Source: Pseudonocardia sp. ICBG1293
GTDB lineage: Bacteria; Actinomycetota; Actinomycetes; Mycobacteriales; Pseudonocardiaceae
Length of the DNA: 57,469 nt
Direction: 5' to 3'
Assembly: GCF_020131355.1 (NCBI RefSeq)
Contig: NZ_JAHLEL010000059.1
Span: 1-57,469, forward strand
Position 1 is the stretch's first letter, and every line of letters starts with the position of its first letter. Positions 43,878-52,130 of this stretch are shown here, one piece after another. Position numbers and translations under genes: made by a program. The notes beneath the pieces were generated by a model. That model ran no database searches. It was not told the origin of the DNA and saw only the letters and a list, made by a program, of their open reading frames with translations.

Positions 43878-44369
43878 GTGAGTGCGCCCCCCGCCCGCAG
43901 GATGCGGTGCGTGGCCGTTGCTGTTGCGGTGGTCGCGGGCGCGGCTGGCTGCGGTACAGGATCGACCACGCTTTCCGGCGCGCGCGCCGTGTCGGGTGCA
44001 GCCAAACCCGTGCCCTACGGCCACGAGTCCACTGTCGATGCCCTTACGGTCACCGCGTCCGAGCTGCAGAAGCACGACGCGCTCAGTGCGGTTCAGGCCT
44101 GCTCGGTGGTGGCAGTGAAGAACAACAGGGATGATGTGGTGCAGTTCGATCCGTTCGACTGGAAGTTCACCGGCGACGACGGTGTCGATGTCCTCGCCGG
44201 TCACTCCCTCGGAGGCCACGTGAACGACCTCGGTTACGGAAACCTTGCCCCGGGTGAGACCGCTTCGGGCGCGGTGTGCAGTGACCCGATGGTGGACGCC
44301 GCTGAGGTCACTGGTGTCCAGTACGAGCCGCTGTTCGGTGCCTCCCCTCCGGTCACCTGGACGGGGTGA
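43878..44369 (+). CDS. lipoprotein with DUF4352-like domain
   Basis: 163 residues. Signal peptide with lipobox (VAVVAGAAGC, Cys about 25). The mature part is a beta-sandwich of the DUF4352 kind: ESTVDALTVTASELQKHDAL, SVVAVKNNRDDVVQFDPFDW, LGYGNLAPGETASGAVC. Such proteins are membrane-anchored extracellular domains of unknown role. Its stop overlaps the start of the next gene, so the two are likely co-translated. Confidence 0.75.
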   Translation: MSAPPARRMRCVAVAVAVVAGAAGCGTGSTTLSGARAVSGAAKPVPYGHESTVDALTVTASELQKHDALSAVQACSVVAVKNNRDDVVQFDPFDWKFTGDDGVDVLAGHSLGGHVNDLGYGNLAPGETASGAVCSDPMVDAAEVTGVQYEPLFGASPPVTWTG

Positions 44370-44752
44370 GTATGTCTGGTCTCGACGCTGCGACAGATCG
44401 CAAGCAGAAGGTGCTGGCCACCGGTGTCGGCTGTGGTGGGCTGCTGTTCGTGTTCCTGATCGTGTTGATGCTCGCGATCTCGTGCTCCCACGGGGGCCGC
44501 TCGACGCCGTCATCGACGGTAGTGGCCCCGCCGCCGATGTCTGCGTCTGCAGCGCCCGCCGCCGAGCCTGTTCAGGACTCGTATGTGTCGGCGACGGTTC
44601 CCGCCCCGGCCGTTGGTGGGAAGGAATGCTCGGGCTTCGCGACCCAGACCCAAGCGCAGGCGGAGTTGTTGCCCGGCGACCCGTACGGTCTCGATCAGGA
44701 CGGTGACGGGCAGGCCTGCGAGGTCTACTTCGCCAGCAAGGACACGAACTAG
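44366..44752 (+). CDS. membrane-anchored excalibur calcium-binding protein
   Basis: 128 residues from GTG at 44366 (overlap GTGA); ATG at 44372 is possible. One transmembrane helix (GLLFVFLIVLMLAIS), a Pro/Ala/Ser linker, then the excalibur domain CSGFATQTQAQAELLPGDPY and LDQDGDGQACE, with DxDxDG calcium ligands and the two Cys. It is expected outside the cell. The partner is probably the lipoprotein upstream. Confidence 0.85.
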   Translation: MSMSGLDAATDRKQKVLATGVGCGGLLFVFLIVLMLAISCSHGGRSTPSSTVVAPPPMSASAAPAAEPVQDSYVSATVPAPAVGGKECSGFATQTQAQAELLPGDPYGLDQDGDGQACEVYFASKDTN

Positions 44753-44846
44753 TGTCGCATAAACGATGTTCTTTGACCGGGTCGGCAGTGGTTGAGTAGG
44801 TCGTCTGTGAGCTTGGCCCCGTAGTCCGGACACCGACGGTGTGGGG

Positions 44847-45680
44847 TCAGTGGGTGTGGTTGGGCGGGGTGTGGGCTGCTTCGAAGTCGTTCGGGGAGAG
44901 CATCCCAATACTGGAATGGCGCCGTAACGGATTGTACCAGCATTCTATCCATTCGAAGATGGCGGTGGCAAGCTCTGCGCGGGTTTTCCAGGTTCTGGAA
45001 TCGAGCAGTTCGAGTTGCATGGTACCCCAGAATGATTCGACCAGAGAGTTATCGTAGCAATCTCCGATCGAGCCCATCGATGGGACGATTCCAGCGGCGA
45101 CCAGACGTCGACCGAATGCCCATGATGTGAATTGGGTGCCGTGGTTGGAATGTAGGATCGTGGCGTGGTATTGCGGGCGTCGGCGGAGTATGGCCATGCC
45201 GAGGGCGTCGATGACGAGTTCGGTGCGCATGTTGTCGGCGATGGACCATCCGACTGCTTTCCGGGAGAATACATCGATGACTGCCGCGCAGTAGACTTTC
45301 CCTTCTCGGGTGGGGTGTTCGGTGATGTCGGTGCACCAGATCTCATCCGGTCCGTCGACGGTGAAGTCGCGGTCGACCAGGTCGGTGTAGGGGTCGGCGT
45401 GCTGGTCCCGGACGGTGCAGCCGTGGTTGCGTCGCCGGTAGAGGCCCTGGATCCCGGCCTGGCGCATCAGCCGAGCGACGCGTTTGTGGTTCACCGTGAT
45501 ACCGAGTCCGAGGGTGAGCTCGGCGTGCACACGTGGCCATCCGTAGGTGCCCCGGGACTCTGCGTGGATTTTCTCGATGTGTTTGAGGAGCAGTTCGTTC
45601 TCCTGCGTCCGTAGCGATGTCGCCCCGGAGTGCCATTCGTAGTAGCCCTGGCGGCGGACGCCAAGGACCCGGCAGGTCAC
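44847..45680 (-). CDS. IS3-A OrfB, Asp179 replaced by Asn
   Basis: 277 residues, AAC at 45146-45144 in the second catalytic position. Its left end carries GGACACC like copy 5 rather than GGACCCC as in copies 1-3. Confidence 0.9.
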   Translation of the reverse strand: MTCRVLGVRRQGYYEWHSGATSLRTQENELLLKHIEKIHAESRGTYGWPRVHAELTLGLGITVNHKRVARLMRQAGIQGLYRRRNHGCTVRDQHADPYTDLVDRDFTVDGPDEIWCTDITEHPTREGKVYCAAVIDVFSRKAVGWSIADNMRTELVIDALGMAILRRRPQYHATILHSNHGTQFTSWAFGRRLVAAGIVPSMGSIGDCYDNSLVESFWGTMQLELLDSRTWKTRAELATAIFEWIECWYNPLRRHSSIGMLSPNDFEAAHTPPNHTH

Positions 45681-45727
45681 CGCGACGTCGAATCCATCGT
45701 CGGCGAGTTCACGGACCAGCGGGAAAA

Positions 45728-46030
45728 CTACTTTGGGAGGATGTTCTCCCGGGCGAAGTACGCGGCAGCACGCTTGAGGATCTCGTTCTCGATCTCGATC
45801 CGGCGGGCCTTCTTTCGGAGTTCGACGATCTCACTTTTCTCCGCGCTCGACAGACGTGTGGAGCGCGGGTCACCGTCGTCTGCGTCGGCCTGGGAGACCC
45901 AGTTCCGCAGACACGACTCCGACAACGACAGGTCCTTGGCGATTTCCGAGATCGGCTTGACCTTCGAACGGGCCAGGTCGATAGCGCGTTGCCGGAACTC
46001 CGGCGGGTGAGGAGCGGGCACGAACGACAT
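45728..46030 (-). CDS. IS3-A OrfA
   Basis: 100 residues, same as copy 1. Confidence 0.9.
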   Translation of the reverse strand: MSFVPAPHPPEFRQRAIDLARSKVKPISEIAKDLSLSESCLRNWVSQADADDGDPRSTRLSSAEKSEIVELRKKARRIEIENEILKRAAAYFARENILPK

Positions 46031-46268
46031 CCTTCCCGGCGGACGGCGTCCGCCTCAGGACAGGTGTCCGGTACCAGGGGCCAAGCTCATGCGCGGAGGA
46101 GGTCTCGGGCTGCTGTGCGTGCGTGGGTCTTGGCCTGTGTCGTCGCCGCCTTCGACTTCATGCGCCCGATGGTATCGGGTGGCGTCCCGGATCGTGCCCG
46201 GTCTGCTCCTGCTCGAGCTTCCTGACGTGCTGCACCGTAGGTGTGCTGCGGTGTGCGTAGCTGCGCGG

Positions 46269-46356
46269 CCTAACTTGCTGCCACTTGCTGCCACTTGCTG
46301 CGGAGCTTGCTGCCGCCTTCGGCGGAGCAAGTTAGGTGTTTTCTTTAAGAAAACAC
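46269..46356. promoter_or_regulatory. oriT-like structure upstream of mobC
   Basis: Outer arms CCTAACTTGCT (46269) and AGCAAGTTAGG (46326) are perfect complements. Between them ACTTGCTGCC is repeated in tandem (46273, 46283, degenerate at 46293 and about 46303), and a hairpin CCGCC-TTC-GGCGG (46313-46325) follows. Immediately after comes a second perfect palindrome, GTGTTTTC-TTTAA-GAAAACAC (46336-46356). Direct plus inverted repeats just upstream of mobC-relaxase genes are the usual setting of a transfer origin. No nick site was assigned. Confidence 0.5.
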
Positions 46357-46445
46357 CCGATGGGGCGCCGGTCGTGAGACCCTCCCCCCCGGGGGCCCGG
46401 GGCGAGCGGTGCGCTGGGTGTGAGTGGGTGGGAGGGCGTGAGCAG

Positions 46446-46979
46446 GTGGCAGGAACACGTCGTGGTCGTGTTGAGGGTGGGCGGCCGCATGGGGTGTTGG
46501 TGTGGTTGTCGACCGTGGAGCGTGTTGTGGTGGAGGCTGCGGCGGTGCGGGCGGGGATGGCTGTGGGGGCGTGGCTGGGGTCGGCGGGTGTCCGGTCGGC
46601 GGAGGCTGACGCGGCTGGGGCTGGTGCAGGCGGGGGTGGCGTAGCTGTGGGGTCGGCGCGGTCGGCCGGGTTGTCGGGTGCGCGGATGCAGGCGTTGATG
46701 GGGTTGCGGGCGGAGTTGATGGAGGACCGTCGGGTGCTGCGCAATGTCGGGGGGAACCTCAATGACATCGCGCGGGTGGCGAACACCGATGGTGTGGTGG
46801 AGGTGTCGGCGGTGCGGGTGCTGGACCTTGTCAGCAGGGTGGTGGAGCGAATTGATGCGACGGTCGTGGCGGTGGATGAGCAGGTGGGTGTGGAGCGTGC
46901 GGTGGTGCGGGCGCGTGCGCGTTCCCGAGCTCAGCGGGATCGGGGTTCGGGTCCGGGTGAGTCCGGGGGTGTGGGGTGA
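46446..46979 (+). CDS. MobC-like relaxosome accessory protein
   Basis: 177 residues from GTG at 46446 (GGAGGG nine bases upstream); the frame is open further up into the IS but is not protein-like. A ribbon-helix-helix start is visible (GGRPHGVLVWLSTVERVVVE). The family signature follows (MGLRAELMEDRRVLRNVGGN, LNDIARVANTDG), with a C-terminal coiled region (VRVLDLVSRVVERIDATVVA). MobC binds oriT and helps strand opening for the relaxase. Its stop overlaps the relaxase start (GTGA). Confidence 0.85.
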   Translation: MAGTRRGRVEGGRPHGVLVWLSTVERVVVEAAAVRAGMAVGAWLGSAGVRSAEADAAGAGAGGGGVAVGSARSAGLSGARMQALMGLRAELMEDRRVLRNVGGNLNDIARVANTDGVVEVSAVRVLDLVSRVVERIDATVVAVDEQVGVERAVVRARARSRAQRDRGSGPGESGGVG

Positions 46980-48544
46980 TCGCGAAGATCAGTCGGGGGT
47001 GGCGTCCGGGTGGGCTTGTCGCTTATTTGATGGGTCCTGGGCGGGCGAACGAGCATGTGGGTCAGCGGGTGGTTGCGTCGTGGGATGGCTGTCCGGAGGT
47101 TCATCAGCCGTCGCTGCGGGCGGATGGGGGCTTTGATGTTGCGGGGGTGGTGGCGGAGTTGAGTGATCCTGCGGTGGCGGCGGGGGTGTCGTTGACGCCG
47201 CCGGCGGCGGGGCGTCCGAGGCAGGGTCCGGTGTGGCATTGCTCGTTGCGTTGCGCACCGGAGGACCCGGGGCTCAGCGATGAGCAGTGGTCTCAGGTGG
47301 TCGAGGATTTGATGGATCGGACGGGGATCGCGCGCCGGGGTGATGTGGATGGGTGTCGGTGGGGCGCGATCCGCCACGCTGTTGATCATGTGCATGTGGC
47401 GGCGGTGTTGGTGTCGCAGGTGTCGGGTCGTCGGGTGGCGCCGTTCCGGGACTTCGTGCGGGCGCGGGAGACATGTCAGGTGTGGGAGGAGCGCCTGGGT
47501 GTGGTGCGGACGGCGGGTGCGGATCGGTCGTCGGTGACGGGTCCGTCGCGGGCGGAGTTGGAGAAGGCCGCCCGCCTGGGGCTGGGAGAGATCTCGGAGT
47601 CGTCGTCGCGGGAGTGGTTGCGGCGTCAGGTGCGTGCGGTGGCGGTGCAGGCGCGGGATGCGGAGGGGTTCGTGGCGGTGTTGTCGCGTCGGGGGGTGTC
47701 GGTGCGGCCTCGTTATGCGGTGGTGGGGGACCGGGACAGTGGGATGGTCGGGTATGCGGTGTCGGTGCCGGGGGATAAGACCGCTGCGGGGCGGCCGGTG
47801 TGGTTCTCGGGTCGGCGGTTGGCGGCGGATCTGTCGTTGCCGAATCTGAGAGCTCGGTGGGCATCCGCTGTTCCGGTTCCCGGGCAGCCGACCACGGAGG
47901 GGAGTCGGGCGGCGGCGGTGTGGGTGTCTTCGGAGTGTCGGGCGGCGGCGGTGGAAGGTGCGGTGTCGGCGATGGAGCAGGCGACCGCAGCGCTGTCGTC
48001 GGGGAGTCTCTCTGATCTGGATGGGGACGGTGTCGCGCACGCGGCGGGGGACATGCTGGCCGCGGTCGGTGTCGTCACCGCGGTCCAGGATCCTGAGGGG
48101 CGGGTGTCGCGGGTGGCGGGGGATGTGTTCGACCGGGCGACTCGGGTCCCGGGGCGGGTGTTGCCGGTGCGGTGGCCTCTGGTGGCTGTGGGGTTGCGGT
48201 CGGCGGCGTGGGAGTTGGCGGCGGTCCGGCACCTGAGTGAGTCCGGTGAGGCGGATGCGGCCCGGTTGATCGTCGCGTTGGCGGCGGTGGTCGCGGAGGT
48301 GGCGGCGTTGCGGGAGGCACAGCGGCGTCCGGCGCAGGCCGCGGCGGCCCGGCGGAGCTATGACACGTTGGCTGCTGTCCCGGTTGCTGCAGCTGCTGTG
48401 GTGTCGGCGTGGTCGGTGTCTCGGTCGCCGAAGGTGGGGCACAGTCGTGGGCAGGAGCCGCCGCGGCCGGTGAGGCCGGTGGCGTCGCGGCGGGCCCCGT
48501 TCCGGGACCGTGGTCAGGGGCCGGAACGGAGCCCTGGGCTGTAG
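46976..48544 (+). CDS. relaxase (MobA/VirD2-type mobilisation nuclease)
   Basis: 522 residues. N-terminal relaxase domain: MIAKISRGWRPGGLVAYLMG, VWHCSLRCAPEDP and the metal-binding triad RHAVDHVHVAAVLV (His134, His138, His140). A Tyr for strand transfer is probably among those near the N terminus (Tyr17), but was not fixed. The Ala/Val/Arg-rich C-terminal half likely contacts the coupling protein. It nicks oriT and pilots the strand. Overlap with mobC implies one operon; no type IV secretion gene is nearby, so the module is mobilisable rather than self-transmissible. Confidence 0.85.
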   Translation: MIAKISRGWRPGGLVAYLMGPGRANEHVGQRVVASWDGCPEVHQPSLRADGGFDVAGVVAELSDPAVAAGVSLTPPAAGRPRQGPVWHCSLRCAPEDPGLSDEQWSQVVEDLMDRTGIARRGDVDGCRWGAIRHAVDHVHVAAVLVSQVSGRRVAPFRDFVRARETCQVWEERLGVVRTAGADRSSVTGPSRAELEKAARLGLGEISESSSREWLRRQVRAVAVQARDAEGFVAVLSRRGVSVRPRYAVVGDRDSGMVGYAVSVPGDKTAAGRPVWFSGRRLAADLSLPNLRARWASAVPVPGQPTTEGSRAAAVWVSSECRAAAVEGAVSAMEQATAALSSGSLSDLDGDGVAHAAGDMLAAVGVVTAVQDPEGRVSRVAGDVFDRATRVPGRVLPVRWPLVAVGLRSAAWELAAVRHLSESGEADAARLIVALAAVVAEVAALREAQRRPAQAAAARRSYDTLAAVPVAAAAVVSAWSVSRSPKVGHSRGQEPPRPVRPVASRRAPFRDRGQGPERSPGL

Positions 48545-48578
48545 AGGGCTGCAACGTCCCCGGCTGAGCTTGTGGGTG

Positions 48579-49220
48579 TCACAGCATCAGGTGGAGGGCG
48601 GTGTTGGTGGCGTCGAGGTCGAAGTGGTGGGGGTCGTACTGGTCAGATCCCCACCAGTGGACTCGGTCGGCGTGTTCGGGGTGGTGGGGGTCGGCGAGTG
48701 CGTCGAGGAATTCGGCGTAGCCGAATGCTCCGCCGACGTCTTCGGGTGGGCAGGCGCCGTGGCCGTCGATACAGCGCGGGTAGCGCACTCCGGGCTCAGC
48801 GGTGATGAGTGCGGTGACGGTCAGGGTGTGGTGCCAGTTGTCGCCGAAGTCGTAGACGTAGTCGGCTTCCTGTCCGAGGGTGAGCACGCGGGCCAGTGTG
48901 GTGGCCCCTTCGTCGAGGGTGCGGTCGCCGAGGTCCCCGGCGGGGTCCCAGTCCGGGTCCGGGATGCTGTAGCAGTCCTGGTTGATGGTGAATTCGTGCA
49001 AGTGGGAGTTCTCCCAGCCCATCGCTTCCTGGATGACCTGGTGCAAGACCGCGAGGGTGGCATCGCCGGGGACCTCCACGACCCGGTAGACGGCTGGTTC
49101 GACCTCGACCAGTGTGATCTCGATCCGGAAGATCGCCGCGGGGCCGGCCCCCGCTGCCGGGTTCGGCGCAGCGCCGGTCGTGGGCGCTGCTGCTGGTGCT
49201 GCGGTGTCCGCTTGTGTCAT
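48579..49220 (-). CDS. pRiA4b ORF-3-like (IS1096 TnpR-type) protein
   Basis: 213 residues from ATG at 49220. An Ala/Pro-rich leader precedes the PF07929-type domain: FRIEITLVEVEPAVYRVVEV, MGWENSHLHEFTI, YVYDFGDNWHHTLTV, YPRCIDGHGACPPEDVGGAF, GYAEFLDALADPHHPEHADR. It is intact, unlike the IS5-1 passenger at 3854, and gives the reading frame expected there. No transposase or IS end adjoins it. Function is unknown. Confidence 0.85.
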   Translation of the reverse strand: MTQADTAAPAAAPTTGAAPNPAAGAGPAAIFRIEITLVEVEPAVYRVVEVPGDATLAVLHQVIQEAMGWENSHLHEFTINQDCYSIPDPDWDPAGDLGDRTLDEGATTLARVLTLGQEADYVYDFGDNWHHTLTVTALITAEPGVRYPRCIDGHGACPPEDVGGAFGYAEFLDALADPHHPEHADRVHWWGSDQYDPHHFDLDATNTALHLML

Positions 49221-49270
49221 GGCGGCGATGCTCCCACCATTGGCTAGGACATGGCCTCGGACACTGCCTC

Positions 49271-49296
49271 GCCCGGGGACGCTTCGGTCCCCGGGC
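49271..49296 (-). terminator. strong hairpin terminator
   Basis: GCCCGGGGAC and GTCCCCGGGC around GCTTCG, ten bases after the stop of the operon ending at 49307. Confidence 0.75.
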
Positions 49297-49306
49297 CGCT
49301 CCATTT

Positions 49307-50299
49307 CTACAGTTCGGGGGCTGCGTCGCGGATGAGGTCGGTGGCGTAGTTCTCCCGTCGGATGCGCTGGTCCTGATACAGCAGGGCGGTCGCGCCGATG
49401 CCGTAGCTGGAGCCGAGGCCGAACACCACGGTCAGCACAGCGGCGGCGGTGCCGATCGCGACCCAGAGTGGGCCGGCGATCCCGATCACGGCGGCGAAAG
49501 CGATTGCAGGCAGGGTGATCAGGGTGGTCGGGATCAGGATGAGCACGCTGATCGCGGCCAGCACGGCGAAGCAGCGCCACCAGGACCGGTGGACCAGGTC
49601 GAAGGAGCGGCGTAGCGCGGCCCCGGCGGTGAGTCCTTCGACGATCACCGCGGCGGGGGCGAAGGCGATCAGGACCGAGACGTAGATCAGCAGCAGGACC
49701 GCTGCCACGGTCAGGATCCCGGCGACCGTGCTGATGGTGTCGCCGTTGCCGGCCGGGTCGGGGGTGCCCCAGGACGGGGCTGCTGCGGCGGTTTCGATGA
49801 TGGTCGGGATCAGGCTGATCAGGGTGACGACCGCCCACACGGTGTAGAGGGCCCGCAGGTGGGGGCGGGCGGTGGCCCAGGCCTGGGACAGGGTGAGGCG
49901 GGGTCGGCCGAGGACGGCGGGGCGCAGGGTGGACAGCACGACCCCCAGGGCGGGTGGGGCCACGATGAAGCAGAGCGCGACCAGTGCGAGGGTGAACAAC
50001 ACCTCCTGCGGCGAAGTCCCCACGGGAGCGGCTTGCGCTGCGGTTTCTGCTGCGGCCGGGTCGGCTGCCGCGGCATCGGCGATGGCGGGGCCCGGGTCGA
50101 GGAGCCACCACCCGGCCAACACACCGCCCCCGACCAGCAGGAGTGCTTCCAGCAGTGCCGGGACCAGCACCGCTACCGGGTTCGCCCGGACGAACCGGAC
50201 CGCCGTGGCGGCGATCTGATGCCACCGCAACGCCTGCAACGCTATGATCCCCGGACGCGGCACCGGCTCCCAGGATTCCGCGGGGCCCTCTGCGTTCAT
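49307..50299 (-). CDS. multi-pass membrane protein (GPDPase_memb/DUF7847-like)
   Basis: 330 residues. It starts RPGIIALQALRWHQIAATAV, as in proteins with the glycerophosphodiester-phosphodiesterase membrane domain, and has about six membrane segments (for example VAVLVPALLEALLLVGGGVL, FTLALVALCFIVAPPALGVV, LIYVSVLIAFAPAAVIVEGL). It ends ATALLYQDQRIRREN, also family-typical. It contains no phosphodiesterase domain. Its ATG overlaps the stop of the preceding gene (ATGA). The role is unknown; homologues often sit beside exported proteins. Confidence 0.75.
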   Translation of the reverse strand: MNAEGPAESWEPVPRPGIIALQALRWHQIAATAVRFVRANPVAVLVPALLEALLLVGGGVLAGWWLLDPGPAIADAAAADPAAAETAAQAAPVGTSPQEVLFTLALVALCFIVAPPALGVVLSTLRPAVLGRPRLTLSQAWATARPHLRALYTVWAVVTLISLIPTIIETAAAAPSWGTPDPAGNGDTISTVAGILTVAAVLLLIYVSVLIAFAPAAVIVEGLTAGAALRRSFDLVHRSWWRCFAVLAAISVLILIPTTLITLPAIAFAAVIGIAGPLWVAIGTAAAVLTVVFGLGSSYGIGATALLYQDQRIRRENYATDLIRDAAPEL

Positions 50300-50868
50300 G
50301 GAGTACCTTCTTCGTCTGCGGGATTGTTTGCGAGGTCTGATGTGCGGCGGATGTCGTCCTCGGTGATTAGTGAGGGATCGTCACCGCGGCGTAGGGCGGC
50401 TCGGCGAGCTGCCAGGAGTTCGTCGCTCGGACCGGGTTGCCATGGTTTTAACCACACTATCTCGACGATTCCTCCGCAGAGCGCCACAGTTCCTGAATAG
50501 ACGACAAGAAAGGCGGGATCGATCCTGAACATCCAGCCTGAAGCGATGGCGACACCAAATGTGAGGACAGCGTAGAATAGGTTCCAGTAGTACCAGGGGC
50601 ATCCCCTTAGCCTTGCTAGGATAAAGCCCTTAAAGGCGGCGATTAAATTGGCAATCAGGTAGATCGATATGGCGGCGCCAGCTATCCGAAGTTCCTGATT
50701 TTCAGGTACTTGCAGTAGGCCCACCCAGAGGTACCCGAAGCCCGCTAGGAGTGCCGCGCCGAGGACTGGGAGCCATCCAATAAATCCGAGTATGAGGGTG
50801 ACCCAAAAGCTGATCCATCGGACTTCGGCGAGGGAGCAACGTGACTGCTGCGGCGCGTCGTCTGACAT
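50296..50868 (-). CDS. four-helix membrane protein, unknown
   Basis: 190 residues from ATG at 50868, five bases after the preceding stop. Predicted membrane segments: ISFWVTLILGFIGWLPVLGA, AISIYLIANLIAAFKGFILA, LFYAVLTFGVAIASGWMF, FLVVYSGTVALCGGIVEIVW. The C-terminal tail is charged and cytosolic (ELLAARRAALRRGDDPSLIT). No family is recognised. The middle part is richer in A/T than its neighbours. It is coupled to both adjacent genes. Confidence 0.6.
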   Translation of the reverse strand: MSDDAPQQSRCSLAEVRWISFWVTLILGFIGWLPVLGAALLAGFGYLWVGLLQVPENQELRIAGAAISIYLIANLIAAFKGFILARLRGCPWYYWNLFYAVLTFGVAIASGWMFRIDPAFLVVYSGTVALCGGIVEIVWLKPWQPGPSDELLAARRAALRRGDDPSLITEDDIRRTSDLANNPADEEGTP

Positions 50869-50873
50869 GCCTG

Positions 50874-51428
50874 TCAGATGTTCCCACACTTGGCGATGAC
50901 ACCGTCGATCCCGATGATCTTCTGCAGGATCGCGATGGATTCCTTGCCCAGCTCTGACAGGCTCGGATTTGTCCGTACTGCCTTGAGCGCAGCCATCAAG
51001 GAGCCGTGAAGCTTCTTCGCGTCCCGGATAATCTTGAGGATTTTTGCTCCGGGGATCCCGGTGGTGATGATGAACTCGCCCAGCGCGGCGAGACAGGCTG
51101 CAACCCCGACCGGATTGAGTCGATCGTGAGATGCGCTCCGCAGGAGTGCATTGCGGACGGCGTGCGAATTGTCGCGCTGGTCAGCAGGCAGAGAGGCCAG
51201 AGCGCGTTCCAGCTCTGACGCGATCCGCTCCAGCGTTCGTGCGATCTCTTCATCGCTGTGATTGGAGGGGAGCGCCGCGCGAAGAGATGCGACTGGCGTA
51301 CTGATGGAAGCGGGTGCCGGCGCGTGCTGCACGGGTGCAGTGGCGGTGAATCCGGTGGTCATGCTCATCGGGATCGCGGCCGCCAGGATCACGGTGACGG
51401 CGCGTTGTGTGTACGTCGTCGTGCTCAC
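50874..51428 (-). CDS. secreted helical protein, first gene of a membrane-protein operon
   Basis: 184 residues. Signal peptide (AVTVILAAAIPMSMTTGFTA) with cleavage near ATA. The mature protein is helical (SDEEIARTLERIASELERAL), with a hydrophobic C-terminal part (GEFIITTGIPGAKILKIIRD, ESIAILQKIIGIDGVIAKCG). Two Cys (AACLAAL and AKCGNI) could form a disulfide. The small size, export signal and directly coupled membrane-protein genes resemble bacteriocin/immunity or secreted-effector operons, but no family was recognised, so this is only a suggestion. Confidence 0.6.
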   Translation of the reverse strand: MSTTTYTQRAVTVILAAAIPMSMTTGFTATAPVQHAPAPASISTPVASLRAALPSNHSDEEIARTLERIASELERALASLPADQRDNSHAVRNALLRSASHDRLNPVGVAACLAALGEFIITTGIPGAKILKIIRDAKKLHGSLMAALKAVRTNPSLSELGKESIAILQKIIGIDGVIAKCGNI

Positions 51429-51721
51429 GCTCTGCAGTGCAGCACGCCGCAGATGAGTCAGTCAAGATCGGGTACGTATCGAGTGTATGCGTCCGCGAAA
51501 CGTGTTATTTAGTGCAGATGCTGCCGGAAACCGCATACATGCGTGTTGTCGTCTGATTAGTGGTGTTGTCGTGGTGTGTAGGTGTTCTGTCGTTTCCGCG
51601 TGAATCGGGCCGGTCGCGTCGGTGCGGGCTGCGCCGGGGCAGCTCCTGCTGCGCTGTCGATGGTCTTGGTGATGGTGTCGGCGGCCGTGGGGTCGCGTCG
51701 GGGCTCTCGTCTGCTGCCATA
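51429..51721. other. upstream region of the secreted-protein operon
   Basis: A relatively AT-rich stretch around 51480-51580 that would hold the operon promoter; no gene and no definite motif was seen. Confidence 0.4.
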
Positions 51722-51780
51722 TGAGCTTGGCCCCTGGTACCGGACACCTGTCCTGAGGCGGACGCCGTCCGCCGGGAAGG

Positions 51781-52083
51781 ATGTCGTTCGTGCCCGCTCC
51801 TCACCCGCCGGAGTTCCGGCAACGCGCTATCGACCTGGCCCGTTCGAAGGTCAAGCCGATCTCGGAAATCGCCAAGGACCTGTCGTTGTCGGAGTCGTGT
51901 CTGCGGAACTGGGTCTCCCAGGCCGACGCAGACGACGGTGACCTGCGCTCCACACGTCTGTCGAGCGCGGAGAAAAGTGAGATCGTCGAACTCCGAAAGA
52001 AGGCCCGCCGGATCGAGATCGAGAACGAGATCCTCAAGCGTGCTGCCGCGTACTTCGCCCGGGAGAACATCCTCCCAAAGTAG
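51781..52083 (+). CDS. IS3-A OrfA
   Basis: 100 residues; Leu for Pro in DDGDLRSTRL compared with the other copies. Confidence 0.9.
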   Translation: MSFVPAPHPPEFRQRAIDLARSKVKPISEIAKDLSLSESCLRNWVSQADADDGDLRSTRLSSAEKSEIVELRKKARRIEIENEILKRAAAYFARENILPK

Positions 52084-52130
52084 TTTTCCCGCTGGTCCGT
52101 GAACTCGCCGACGATGGATTCGACGTCGCG

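Larger units (their letters stand above)
44808..46089 (-). mobile_element. IS3-A copy 4
   Basis: 1282 bp, minus orientation, flanks CTG and TGC (no duplication). With copy 3 it brackets 1965 bp of cargo (42843-44807) in inverted orientation. Confidence 0.92.

Noticed and set aside
46089..46445. N-terminal extension of MobC to 46089
   Set aside because: It begins at the IS3-A end and runs through the repeat structure. The GTG at 46446 has GGAGGG in place and starts at the family-typical region.
46931..48442. 503-codon Arg/Pro/His-rich frame on the minus strand
   Set aside because: It is antisense to the well-supported relaxase, with composition typical of a GC-rich shadow frame.
46090..48544. 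Self-transmissible conjugation system
   Set aside because: Only mobC and a relaxase are present; no coupling protein or type IV secretion gene is in the window.
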